From CAWEFA01 sp963851385 (GTDB taxonomy: Bacteria; Bacteroidota; Bacteroidia; Bacteroidales; DTGW01), in the NCBI GenBank assembly GCA_963851385.1, contig CAWKPE010000024.1:41320-105319 (forward strand): DNA of 64,000 bases, read 5' to 3'. Below the pieces are notes generated by a model that saw only the letters and a list, made by a program, of their open reading frames with translations, was not told the origin of the DNA and did not search any database. Position 1 is the first letter of the stretch. Each line of letters begins with the position of its first letter. This document shows positions 28,427 through 38,323 of this stretch, piece after piece. The translations under genes were made by a program, and so were the position numbers.

Positions 28427-28479
28427 AAAACAACCTTCAACAATTCTGTCTGCTGTAAGGACAGGTTGAAGGTTGTTTT
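28427..28479 (+). terminator. Strong bidirectional intrinsic terminator
   Basis: Perfect 15-bp arms AAAACAACCTTCAAC (28427-28441) and GTTGAAGGTTGTTTT (28465-28479), with a nested CTGTC/GACAG stem inside, are flanked by T-rich sequence. It terminates transcripts coming from the glycosidase gene. Confidence 0.8.
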
Positions 28480-28595
28480 ATATTTTAATTAAACTGTCCT
28501 GAATTGCAAGTAAAATAAAGTTGGATATTACGTACGAATTTACTTGACAAAACGGCATTTGTTGATTAATAATTAAATCTTTTGAAATTGTTTTT

Positions 28596-31446
28596 ATGAA
28601 GAGATGTTTGCTTTTTTTTACTTTTTTAATTTTTATTTCATCTTTTAAATCTTTTGCACAAGAATGTGTCATTGAAGGAACAGTTTTTGACAGGCAATCA
28701 AACACTCCAATGGTTGGCGCTATAATAGTAGTTTCTTACCTCAACGATTCGGCAGTACTAAAATATGCAATAGCAGATAATAATGGATATTTTATTATGC
28801 ATTCATTAAGAAAACAAAAATACAGGTTAAAAGTAAATTTTATAGGATATCAAAAAATTGACAAGGTCATTGAAATTAAGAATAAGATAGAAAACATTGG
28901 TCAACTGTTTTTAAAACCTAAAAATGAGGTAATAAAAGATGTAGTAATACCTGGACAAGCTCCCGCAGCTATTCAAAAAGGTGATACTACCGAAATGTAC
29001 GCGGCTGCATATAAAACAAAAAGTGATGCTACTGCCGAGGATCTGGTAACAAAAATGCCAACTGTTACGGTAGAAAACAATACGGTAAAAGCACAGGGTG
29101 AAAATGTAAGCCAGGTACTGGTCGATGGAAAACCGTTTTTTGGAGATGACCCCACAGTTGCTTTACGGAGTTTGCCGGCAGAAGTAATTGATAAAATACA
29201 AATATTTAATAAGCTGAGCGATCAGGCTGAATTGACCGGATTTGACGATGGTCAAACATCAAAAACGATGAACATTGTAACTAAGAAAAATAGAAGAAAC
29301 GGCACTTTTGGCAAAGTATATGCAGGCCACGATTACATTGATAAATACCAGGTCGGAGGTAATTTGAACCTGTTTAACGATGATAGCAGAATTTCTATAA
29401 TTGGTATGAGCAACAACATAAACCAACAGAATTTCTCAGCCCAGGATTTAATCGGTTTATCAGGCAATTCAGGTAACAGTCGTTTTAGCGGTAGCGGAGG
29501 AATGTCTGTACCAATTGGTGGAAGACGTGGTAATTCCGGTGGAAGTTCTGGTGGTTTTGGAGGTAATAATTCAAATAATTTTCTCGTCGGTCAGCAAAAT
29601 GGAATATCAACTACGAATTCGGCAGGTCTAAATTATAGTAACACATGGAGTAAATTAAAAATTTCCGGAAGTTATTTTTATAATAATTCCAGGAATGTTC
29701 TTGATCAGTCATTATTCAAGAAATTTGCCGATAATAGTCCTCCTTACTCGGAACAGGATAGTTCAACAAGCCGGAATTATAACAATCGTTTTAACATAAG
29801 AATGGAATATACCATGGACTCTATGAATTCAATAATCTTAGTTCCCAAACTTAATTTTCAAAATAACAACTCGCAAACAAGTCAGGTTAACTGTTATATC
29901 GGGCAAAACGATAGTCTTTTATATCCTGCCAATAATAACACCAATTTGAACGCTTCAGCATATAACCTTTCGGGTGACTTAACTTACAGGCATAAGTTCG
30001 TAAAGAAGGGACGCACTATTTCAATCAGAGTTATTACAACAGATAATAGAAAGGAACCCGTTACAACATTACTAAATATAAATTACTTAACAGAAATCGC
30101 AAATGATTCTATTTACCAGAAATCCGATGCTTTAACTGAAAGCAAGTCAATATCAGCAAACCTAATGTACACGGAACCTGTCGGTAAAAACGGATTATTA
30201 CAACTCAACTATAGTCATTCATCTGCAAACAACAGGACAAATAAATTAACTGATGACTTACAACATCCGTTAAAACCAGGAGTATTCCCATTGGATACAG
30301 CATTGTCAAATAATTACAATAATAATTATTTGACAAATTCAGCCGGTTTAGGTTACAGGATAAAAGGCACTAAATTTAATGGCTCGCTTATTCTAAATTA
30401 TCAGTTAGCAAATTTGACAGGAGAGAGAACTTTTCCTACTATTGCTGACTCTTCTATAAACAAAACTTTTATGAACTTTTTACCGAGTGCCATGTTCAGA
30501 TATAAATTTTCAGACAAGAATAACCTGATGATTGTTTACCATGCAGCAACTAATCCTCCCACTATAGCTCAATTGCAAAACGTTATTGACAATAGCAATT
30601 CTAAAATGTTAAGTACCGGAAATCCCGATTTAAAACAAGAGTACAGTCATACTTTAATATCAAGGTTTGCATTTGCAAATCCTGAGAAGTCCAGGAACTT
30701 TTTTGGTTTTCTTTCTGTTACTTATACATTGAATGCAATAAGCAATTTTACTGATACTTCCACGGAAAGATACAATACTGAACAAAGGAATTGTTTATAG
30801 CGAAGGCGCACAACTCACCCAACCTATTAACCTCGATAATAAATGGAACATAAACTCATTATTGACTTATGGGTTTCCATTGAATTTTGTAAAATGTAAC
30901 ATGAATCTGAATACCAGTGTCAATTATACCCGAACTCCCGGAAAAATCAATGACCTGATCAATATCTCCAACTCATATACTATAGCGCAGGGAATAGTAT
31001 TCAGCAGCAATATAAGTGAAAACGTTGACTTCATTTTATCTTATACCGGCAATTATAATATAATCAAAAATTCTATCCAACCCTCGCTCAACAATAATTA
31101 TTTCAGCCATACCGCAAATTTTAAGTTAAATTGGATATTCTGGAAAGGTATAGTTTTTCAGAACGACATTACTAACCAGTTATACAAAGGCCTGTCATCT
31201 GCTGCTTACAACCAGGATTATTTTCTTTGGAACATTGCTTTGGGTAAAAAGCTTTTCAAAAAACAACAGGGAGAAATAAAAATTGGTGTTTTCGATTTGC
31301 TAAATCAGAATAATGCTATTTCAATAAGTAATTTTGGTAATTACACGGAATACTCAAAAGTAAATGCTTTGAAACGATACTATATGCTTACGTTTACATA
31401 TAACTTTAAAAAATTTAAAAATGAACAATATGAAAAAACAAATTAA
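28596..31446 (+). CDS. Outer-membrane beta-barrel protein, TonB-receptor superfamily (frameshift)
   Basis: A signal peptide (1-21) is followed by a carboxypeptidase-regulatory-like domain (about 25-105), a plug (LVTKMPTVTVENN, VSQVLVDGKPFFGDDP near 175) and a beta-barrel of the OMP_b-brl_3 kind with a Gly/Ser-rich insert (SGSGGMSVPIGGRRG near 305). The frame ends at 30800 and resumes from about 30770 in another frame to 31446. Removing one A from the run at 30766-30768 restores 949 residues. The C-terminus overlaps the start of the companion lipoprotein gene by 26 bp. Cargo unknown; probable sequencing indel. Confidence 0.85.
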
Positions 31447-32339
31447 TATTCATAGTTGCCAGGTTATCTTATTAAACTTTTATTTAGCAGTCTTTACTAT
31501 TGTTTTTTTTAATTCATGTTCAAGTTCAAAACCTGCAGTAAAAAGCTTATGGTACAATAACAACATTAATTTCGATATTCGTTCAGCCGAGTTACAAAAA
31601 TCTAAACTTTATCTGGATGGAGAAAGTAAAATTCTTTATAATATTTTTAATGACAAAATGAATATGTACCTGTGTGCAATAACAGGTGAAAATGAGGTTC
31701 AGATGAAAATATTAAGAGCAGGATTGCAAATTGTAATTGATACTTTAGGTAAAGGCGAAACCACGGGTAAAGTAGTAAGTTTAACTTATCCGATAAATGA
31801 TGAAGAAGAAACAGGCAATTTACAGCCAGAAGTAAGATCAGGGAATAAACATGACTGGAAAACAAGGAGAAGTGAATTTCTTTTGTCTCATACTGATATG
31901 AAATTATCAGGGTTTAAATCCCCAGATAAATGAAATATTTCCATTAAAAAATAATTACGGAATAAATGTCAATGTTGATTGGGACAGTACCAATAATATG
32001 TACTACCTGGTTAAGTTGCCGTTTAAAACTTTCTTTAAAGATTCTCTTTTAGCTGCTGATAGCTCCAGAGTTTTTACAGTTTCAATTATTTCAAATGGTT
32101 TGCCAAAGCCGGATTTTTCAAAAAGAATAAACACAGATGAAAATACCGGTGAAATGCCTGGCGGAATTGAAGTAGGTGGCAGAGGAGGAATGTATGGTAG
32201 CGGCAGAGGTTCTTTTGGAGGCGGTCATTATAGTGGTGGACATCATCAACCTGGTGAAAATAGTAATTCCGAAAATCGAGGTAATTTATTTGAAACTAAG
32301 AAAATTACAGTCAATATCAAACTTACAACACATAATTAA
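31421..32339 (+). CDS. Lipoprotein companion of the beta-barrel (frameshift)
   Basis: A lipobox-like end (FFNSC) follows a hydrophobic leader, so a lipid-anchored protein is expected. The first frame runs to 31933; the continuation NPQINEIFPLKNNYG is in another frame through 32339. Removing one G of GGG at 31910-31912 joins them into about 305 residues. A Gly-rich tail (GGRGGMYGSGRGSFGGGHYSGG) precedes the C-terminus. The gene overlaps the barrel gene, implying translational coupling and a joint complex in the outer membrane. Family not recognised. Confidence 0.7.
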
Positions 32340-32357
32340 ATAATTTAAGCAAACTAA

Positions 32358-32500
32358 TTCTAATTTGACAGATTAGGTCTTTCTTAGTTTTTTCAGCTTT
32401 TTTACCCCAAACCCTAAAGGGAGAAAGCCGAAAAATCAACCAGTTCCCTTTAGGGATTAAGGGTAAAAACTGGTTGATTTTTAAATGTGTCAAATTAGAA
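32358..32500. terminator. Large nested inverted-repeat structure between convergent genes
   Basis: The outer arms TTCTAATTTGACA (32358-32370) and TGTCAAATTAGAA (32488-32500) are perfect. Nested inside are AAAAATCAACCAGTT (32431-32445) with AACTGGTTGATTTTT (32468-32482), and CCCTAAAGGG (32412-32421) facing CCCTTTAGGG (32446-32455). It acts most simply as a bidirectional terminator, but is more elaborate than needed. Confidence 0.6.
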
Positions 32501-32507
32501 CTAATTA

Positions 32508-33107
32508 TTATATTGATAAATATTTTAGAATAATATTTCCTGCTTCTTCAATAGTTTTTCCAAATGTAATTATTCCATCTTCATGACCGGTCATAACGAG
32601 GATTTTTTCTTCAAATACATTAGTTTGTTTAAATAATCTTTTTATTTCTTCTGCCATTTGAGAAGTACCATATTCTATATTTGGTGCAGTTGCAGGAACA
32701 GAATTTCTTAATCTGTTCCATAAAACTTTACTATGAACATGAATAACAGCGTTTATATTATTTTCTGACTCATAAATTGCTGCATGGGTAAGTGATTCTG
32801 AAGAAGCCTTGATTGGCCCGGTGCAATTTAATGAGTTTTTTTCGAAACTATATGAAGTAACTTTTGTAAAGTGATTGGTAGTTAAATTCGTTAGATGCCC
32901 GGTTGCTGTGCCGGTTATCAAAAAGGAATCGTTATCAATTCTGATACTGAGATTACCATATCCTATTCCATTTTGATATGCTCCAATTAACCCAAGGTTA
33001 AATAACTTTTCTCGCCAATGATTTAAATCATTAATTATTTCTTCTGCAACAGGTTCAGACTTAATCCAATTGCAATGAAACTTGATATAACCTTTTTCAT
33101 CCGTCAT
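32508..33107 (-). CDS. Class II aldolase/adducin protein, MtnB- or Ald2-like
   Basis: The class II aldolase fold has its metal site at H123 and H125 (AVIHVHSKVLW) and H175 (MTGHEDGII), and an acidic E104 in ASSESLTHA. It overlaps mtnA by 4 bp, so it should act on the MtnA product. Two known possibilities are methylthioribulose-1-phosphate dehydratase (MtnB, methionine salvage) and a methylthioribulose-1-phosphate aldolase (Ald2, DHAP shunt). No mtnC, mtnD or mtnK is present in the window, which slightly favours the aldolase, but this is inference. Confidence 0.8.
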   Translation of the reverse strand: MTDEKGYIKFHCNWIKSEPVAEEIINDLNHWREKLFNLGLIGAYQNGIGYGNLSIRIDNDSFLITGTATGHLTNLTTNHFTKVTSYSFEKNSLNCTGPIKASSESLTHAAIYESENNINAVIHVHSKVLWNRLRNSVPATAPNIEYGTSQMAEEIKRLFKQTNVFEEKILVMTGHEDGIITFGKTIEEAGNIILKYLSI

Positions 33108-34216
33108 TTTTGTTTCATTTCAGGATACAATTCAAGTAAGCCTTTTTCATTGGCTCCACAAATACCTCGTTCTGTTATAAAGCCTGAAATCAAGCGCGAC
33201 GGTGTTATATCAAAGCCATAATTTGCAGCCGGACTTTGTTCAGGTGTAATCAGTATTTTTTTTATTTCGCCATCGCATAATCCCTGAATGAATTTTACTT
33301 CATCCGAGTTTCGTTGTTCGATAGATATTTCCTGCAAACCATTCTTAATTTTCCAATCAATAGTCGTCGAAGGCATTGCAATATAAAATGGAACACTATT
33401 ATCTTTTGCAGCTAACGCTTTCAGATAAGTACCAATCTTATTTGCAGCATCGCCAGCACGTGTAACCCTGTCTGCACCTGTAATTACAATATCCACCATT
33501 CCATGTTGCATTAAATGTCCTCCTGTATTATCTGCAATCACAGTATGAGGTACTCCCTGATTTAAAAGCTCCCAGGCAGTTAGATTTGCACCCTGGTTTC
33601 GGGGTCGTGTTTCATCCACCCAAACATGAAGTTTGATATTTCTGTCAAATGCTTCATAAATAGGAGCTGTAGCTGTACCATAATCCACGAAAGCTAACCA
33701 GCCCGCATTGCAATGAGTAAGAATATTAACCGTTTCGCCTTTTTTTTGTTTGCTGATTTTTTCAATAAGTTTAAAACCATGCAACCCTATTTTTCTGCTA
33801 TATTCTGCATCGTTATCAGCAATACTAATTGCAGTTTCCCTGGATATCTTTATTTTTTCTTCTATCGTTTTTCCTTTTGCTATTGCTGAAAGCTGATAAT
33901 TTATTGCCCATTCCAGGTTCACTGCTGTGGGTCTTGTTGCTTTTAGTTTATCCGACGCCTGAAGAACATAGTTGTCAAATGAACTTTTTGAGACAGCCTC
34001 CATTGTCGCAAGATACATACCATATCCGGCTGTAACACCAATAAGACCAGCACCTCTAATGTGCATGTCTTTAATAGCAATGATAACATCTTCCAGAGTA
34101 ATTAAATCTTCTATGACAAATTTATGCGGTAAATATCGTTGATCAATTACCTGTATCACTTTGTCATTGCCTTCTTTCAACCAAATAGAGCGATAATGTT
34201 TATTGTTTATGAGCAT
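33104..34216 (-). CDS. mtnA: S-methyl-5-thioribose-1-phosphate isomerase
   Basis: This 370-residue protein matches the eIF2B-related MtnA family: RGAGLIGVTAGYGM, ILTHCNAGWLA with the catalytic C169, and ITGADRVTRAGDAANKIGTY with D249. The enzyme isomerises methylthioribose-1-phosphate to methylthioribulose-1-phosphate. It overlaps the class II aldolase gene (ATGA junction) and lies 45 nt downstream of purM on the same strand, so one transcript is likely. Confidence 0.95.
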   Translation of the reverse strand: MLINNKHYRSIWLKEGNDKVIQVIDQRYLPHKFVIEDLITLEDVIIAIKDMHIRGAGLIGVTAGYGMYLATMEAVSKSSFDNYVLQASDKLKATRPTAVNLEWAINYQLSAIAKGKTIEEKIKISRETAISIADNDAEYSRKIGLHGFKLIEKISKQKKGETVNILTHCNAGWLAFVDYGTATAPIYEAFDRNIKLHVWVDETRPRNQGANLTAWELLNQGVPHTVIADNTGGHLMQHGMVDIVITGADRVTRAGDAANKIGTYLKALAAKDNSVPFYIAMPSTTIDWKIKNGLQEISIEQRNSDEVKFIQGLCDGEIKKILITPEQSPAANYGFDITPSRLISGFITERGICGANEKGLLELYPEMKQK

Positions 34217-34261
34217 AAAGATGAATAATGTAGTAAATAAGAATTAAACTTTAAAACAATT

Positions 34262-35431
34262 TTAATATATGAATTCTCCAAACTGACTTTTAATTGTTAA
34301 TTTATTCTCTTTGCATTCTTCGCAGTGCCCAACAATTCTGGCATCAATATTAAAAGCTGCAGATATTTTGATAATTTCTTCTGCAGTCCTGGTATCGGTA
34401 TATATTTCAAAACGATGTCCCATATTGAAAACCTGGAACATTTCTTTCCAACTGGTATTTGATTGCGATTGAATAATTTCAAATAACGGAGGTAAAGGAA
34501 AAAGATTTTCCTTAATGACATGCATGTTTTTAAGAAAATGCAAAACTTTGGTTTGCCCGCCGCCAGAACAATGAACCATTCCGTGAATTTGATGATGTAA
34601 ATTCTGTAATATTTTCTTAATAACAGGTGCGTACGTGCGTGTAGGTGATAGCACCAGTTTCCCAGCATCCATACCCAGTTCTTTTATTTTATCCGTCAAC
34701 TTATAATTACCTGAGTATGCAAGTTCATTTGGTAATTGCGGATCAAAACTTTCAGGATATTTATCTGCAAGATAATGAGCAAAGACATCATGGCGGGCCG
34801 AAGTGAGACCATTGCTTCCTATCCCACTGTTATATTCTTTTTCATATATAGCTTTCCCGGTTGATGAAAGGCCAACTATTATATCACCGGGACAAATATT
34901 TGCATTGTCAATAATTTCAGAGCGTTTCATGCGGCAGATAACGGTAGAATCTACAATAATTGTTCTTACTAAATCGCCTACATCAGCTGTTTCTCCCCCA
35001 GTGGAATAAATGCTGACACCCAATTTCCGCAGTTCATCAAGCAATTCGTCAGTGCCATTGATTATAGCAGAAATTACTTCGCCAGGTATCAGGTTCTTGT
35101 TTCTGCCGATAGTTGAAGAAAGTAAAATATTTTCAGTAGCTCCCACGCAAAGAAGATCATCAAGATTCATGATAATGGCGTCCTGAGCAATTCCCTTCCA
35201 GACAGAAAGGTCTCCGGTTTCTTTCCAATATAAATATGCTAATGATGATTTTGTGCCGGCGCCATCAGCATGCATAATATTGCAGTAGTCAGGATCATTC
35301 CCAAGAATATCAGGCACTATTTTGCAAAAGGCTTTGGGAAAAAGTCCTTTGTCAATATTCTTTATTGCTTCATGCACATCTTCTTTTGATGCTGATACAC
35401 CACGCATATTATAGCGCGATTCTTTAGTCAT
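34262..35431 (-). CDS. purM: Phosphoribosylformylglycinamidine cyclo-ligase (AIR synthase)
   Basis: This 389-residue PurM has the family motifs HADGAGTKSSLAY, MNLDDLLCVGA, STGGETADVGD, SSTGKAIYEKEYNSGIGSNGLT, SPTRTYAPV and HCSGGGQTK. It converts FGAM to AIR with ATP in purine synthesis. It is longer than the 345-residue E. coli enzyme, as usual for Bacteroidota. A -7 box lies 18 nt upstream. Its linkage to mtnA may reflect shared purine and nucleoside metabolism. Confidence 0.95.
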   Translation of the reverse strand: MTKESRYNMRGVSASKEDVHEAIKNIDKGLFPKAFCKIVPDILGNDPDYCNIMHADGAGTKSSLAYLYWKETGDLSVWKGIAQDAIIMNLDDLLCVGATENILLSSTIGRNKNLIPGEVISAIINGTDELLDELRKLGVSIYSTGGETADVGDLVRTIIVDSTVICRMKRSEIIDNANICPGDIIVGLSSTGKAIYEKEYNSGIGSNGLTSARHDVFAHYLADKYPESFDPQLPNELAYSGNYKLTDKIKELGMDAGKLVLSPTRTYAPVIKKILQNLHHQIHGMVHCSGGGQTKVLHFLKNMHVIKENLFPLPPLFEIIQSQSNTSWKEMFQVFNMGHRFEIYTDTRTAEEIIKISAAFNIDARIVGHCEECKENKLTIKSQFGEFIY

Positions 35432-35449
35432 TTTTTGTCGCGTTTTCTA

Positions 35450-35457
35450 CAAAGATA
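35450..35457 (-). promoter_or_regulatory. -7 box upstream of purM
   Basis: The minus strand reads TATCTTTG, matching TAnnTTTG, 18 nt from the ATG at 35431. No good -33 element is found at the expected distance. Confidence 0.4.
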
Positions 35458-35568
35458 GGATTTATTGAAATATAATAAATTTTTCTTAAGACACAAAAAC
35501 GCATTAAAACAACAATATATAATGCGAGAGTAATAAAAATTTATAATTTAGAAAAACAATGTTAATGT

Positions 35569-36822
35569 TTAACTATATCTTATCGTTTCTGCCGGGCTGA
35601 ATTTTGAAATAATAATTGAAGGTAGAATAAGCATTAACAATGTAATAATTATAGTTCCTATGTTTAATGCGGCTATATACATTACGTTCATATAAATTGG
35701 CACGTGGTCGATGTAGTAAGTGGACGGATTTAGTTTAAGTAAATGTGTATGTAGCTGAAATAAACAAAGTGCTATTCCTATTAAATTTCCCCAGAACAAT
35801 CCTTTTACAATTAAATAACTTGATTCGAAAATAAATATCTGACGAAGACTTTTATTTGTTGCTCCTAACGCTTTAAGCGCTCCAATCATATTGGTACGAT
35901 CAAGAATTAAAATCAGCAATCCTGATATCATATTAAAACCTGAAACTATAAGCATTATGATCAGGATTATCAAAACATTTAAATCCTGCAAATCAATCCA
36001 GTCAAATAACTGCGGAAATTGATCTTTAATACTTTTCACCCTCAATGTAGTTCCTTCATCAGTATAACTATAACCGACTATATCATTTACACGAATTGCC
36101 ATTTCGCCTATTTTGTCGAAATCTCCAACATTTATTTCAAAACCACTAATTTGATCGCTGTTCCAATTATTTATCTGGCGAATATGTCCAATATCTCCTA
36201 GGATGACCACTTTATCAATTTCTTCAACACTGGTTTCGTAAATTCCACAAATTTTAAACTTACGCATTCGAGGTGGATCCGGTGGTTTTTGTACAAAGTA
36301 CATTAAAAAACGATCTCCCAATTTGAGTTTTAGAAGATTTGCAATATATTTTGAAACAATTACATCATTTGTTTTTGCAGTATCTGTCACTTTAAATGTA
36401 GTTCCTTCAATTATATTCTTTTTAAAGAATGACCAATCAAAATCGGAACCAATTCCTTTTAGCATAACGCCCTGATTATCCGTTTCAGTCTTTATTATCC
36501 CCAGCTTAGTAGCAAATTCTTCAACATGTTTAATACCCGGAGTAGATTTTAATTCAGGCAAAAATTCCTGGTTGTTGCTAATTGGCTTTGTTTCAAAAGA
36601 ATTATTGGCATCGTAATTCACAATTTGGATATGCGAACCAAAACCCACAATTTTATCACGAATTTCTTTTTTGAAACCATAAAGAATAGCTACAGAAACA
36701 ATCATAACGGAGATACAAAGTGCAATGCCAAAAACTGCTACACTAACCAGCGAACGTGAGATGTTGCGAGTTCCATCCTTATAAGTCATTTGCCGCCTGG
36801 CAATAAAAAATTCGAATTTCAC
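35569..36822 (-). CDS. ABC transporter permease, LolC/LolE-FtsX family
   Basis: The 417-residue protein starts with the typical FFIARRQ leader and has one N-terminal membrane helix (about 27-50), a periplasmic MacB-like domain (about 55-265) and three C-terminal helices (about 285-410, FtsX core with GALKALGATNKSLRQIF). This is the LolC/LolE pattern for moving lipoproteins from the inner membrane to LolA. The ATPase partner is not adjacent. It diverges from the NamZ-like gene. Confidence 0.9.
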   Translation of the reverse strand: MKFEFFIARRQMTYKDGTRNISRSLVSVAVFGIALCISVMIVSVAILYGFKKEIRDKIVGFGSHIQIVNYDANNSFETKPISNNQEFLPELKSTPGIKHVEEFATKLGIIKTETDNQGVMLKGIGSDFDWSFFKKNIIEGTTFKVTDTAKTNDVIVSKYIANLLKLKLGDRFLMYFVQKPPDPPRMRKFKICGIYETSVEEIDKVVILGDIGHIRQINNWNSDQISGFEINVGDFDKIGEMAIRVNDIVGYSYTDEGTTLRVKSIKDQFPQLFDWIDLQDLNVLIILIIMLIVSGFNMISGLLILILDRTNMIGALKALGATNKSLRQIFIFESSYLIVKGLFWGNLIGIALCLFQLHTHLLKLNPSTYYIDHVPIYMNVMYIAALNIGTIIITLLMLILPSIIISKFSPAETIRYS

Positions 36823-36982
36823 TACCTAATTTTTTGAACAGTTGCAAATGTAACAAAAGAACTACTTATCCTTTTTTATTTTTAGTAAATTTGCTCAAAA
36901 TTGTTATAATGATTTTTTCCAGTCTCAATTATTTTCAAAACATATTCGTTATCAATATTCTTAACTTATCTATTTCTAACTT

Positions 36983-38140
36983 ATGATAATATTGAAACCA
37001 GCATTATTAATTGCAGGTCTATTCTTTTTTATTGAAACTGCCCCTTCACAGTCATTTCAAAAAATTATTCCGGCTGCTGAACTTACCAGTCAATATTATC
37101 CTCTCATAAAAAACAAGCGTGTAGCTCTTTTAGGAAACCAGACTTCTAAAATTGGCAATATACATTTACTGGATACTTTGCTTAAAAGCGGTATAAACGT
37201 AAAGAAAATATTTTGTCCCGAACATGGCTTTAGAGGTAATTTAGGTGCCGGAGAAAAGGTTAAAACTTCTATAGATTCAGCAACCGGAATCCACATTATC
37301 TCTCTTTATGGAAAACATTTTAAACCAAAACCCGCTGAATTATCGGATGTTGATGTTGTCATTTTCGATATCCAGGATGTAGGTGTCAGATTCTATACAT
37401 ATCTGTCAACTTTGCATTATATGATGGAAGCATGCGCGGAAAATAACAAGAAACTTATTGTGCTGGACAGACCGAATCCCAATGGATTTTATATTGACGG
37501 ACCAGTTCTAAATCTTAAATATAAATCGTTCGTTGGTCTACATCCTGTGCCAATAGTATATGGTATGACAATTGGAGAATATGCATTAATGATTAATGGT
37601 GAGCATTGGTTGAAAAATAAAATACATTGTAATCTGACCGTAATACCATGCAATAATTATACTCACAGCAGCAGGTATGAACTTCCCGAACGCCCGTCAC
37701 CTAACCTTTTAAACATGCATTCGGTATATTTATATCCTTCTCTTGCGCTTTTTGAAGGCACTTGCATAAACGTTGGCCGAGGGACATCTTTTCCTTTCCA
37801 GGTATTTGGACACCCATTACTGAAATACTGCGATTTTACCTATACACCAGATTCAAAAGAACTGAACCAGGAAAGGATTTGTCAAGGAGTTGATTTAAGA
37901 AAATACAATTTGCCTGACTCAGATAAGTTTACGCTGAAATGGATAATATTTGCGTATGATAATTTCCCTAAAAATCAGGATTTCTTTAATGAATTCTTTT
38001 ATAATCTTTCAGGAAACGATGAATTGATAAAACAGATTATGCAGGGAACAAGCGAAATTGAAATCAGAAAAAGCTGGAAAAATGATATCGATAAGTTTAA
38101 AGAAATCAGAAAGAAATATTTGTTATACAAAGACAAATGA
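36983..38140 (+). CDS. Exo-beta-N-acetylmuramidase NamZ family (DUF1343)
   Basis: The N-terminal signal peptide (about 1-23, ending APSQS) indicates export. The DUF1343 domain shows KRVALLGNQTSKIG, KKIFCPEHGFRGNLGAGE (E80, H81), VVIFDIQDVGVRFYTYLSTL and DRPNPNGFYIDGP, then FEGTCINVGRGTSFPFQVFG. Characterised NamZ enzymes remove terminal N-acetylmuramic acid from peptidoglycan fragments, so cell-wall recycling is the likely role. There are no muropeptide genes nearby. Confidence 0.92.
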   Translation: MIILKPALLIAGLFFFIETAPSQSFQKIIPAAELTSQYYPLIKNKRVALLGNQTSKIGNIHLLDTLLKSGINVKKIFCPEHGFRGNLGAGEKVKTSIDSATGIHIISLYGKHFKPKPAELSDVDVVIFDIQDVGVRFYTYLSTLHYMMEACAENNKKLIVLDRPNPNGFYIDGPVLNLKYKSFVGLHPVPIVYGMTIGEYALMINGEHWLKNKIHCNLTVIPCNNYTHSSRYELPERPSPNLLNMHSVYLYPSLALFEGTCINVGRGTSFPFQVFGHPLLKYCDFTYTPDSKELNQERICQGVDLRKYNLPDSDKFTLKWIIFAYDNFPKNQDFFNEFFYNLSGNDELIKQIMQGTSEIEIRKSWKNDIDKFKEIRKKYLLYKDK

Positions 38141-38323
38141 TTAATTGAAATTTATTCATATAATTCCTCTATTATATAATTCCTTTTATAACAAATTTAT
38201 AATATTTGTAAATTAAAAATAGCGTTTTTATCACTATATCATATTGCCTAGTACCTTTATTGTATGTTTGATCAATTCATACATCACCAAATTCTCATAA
38301 TAATTTAATATTTATTTCAATAT

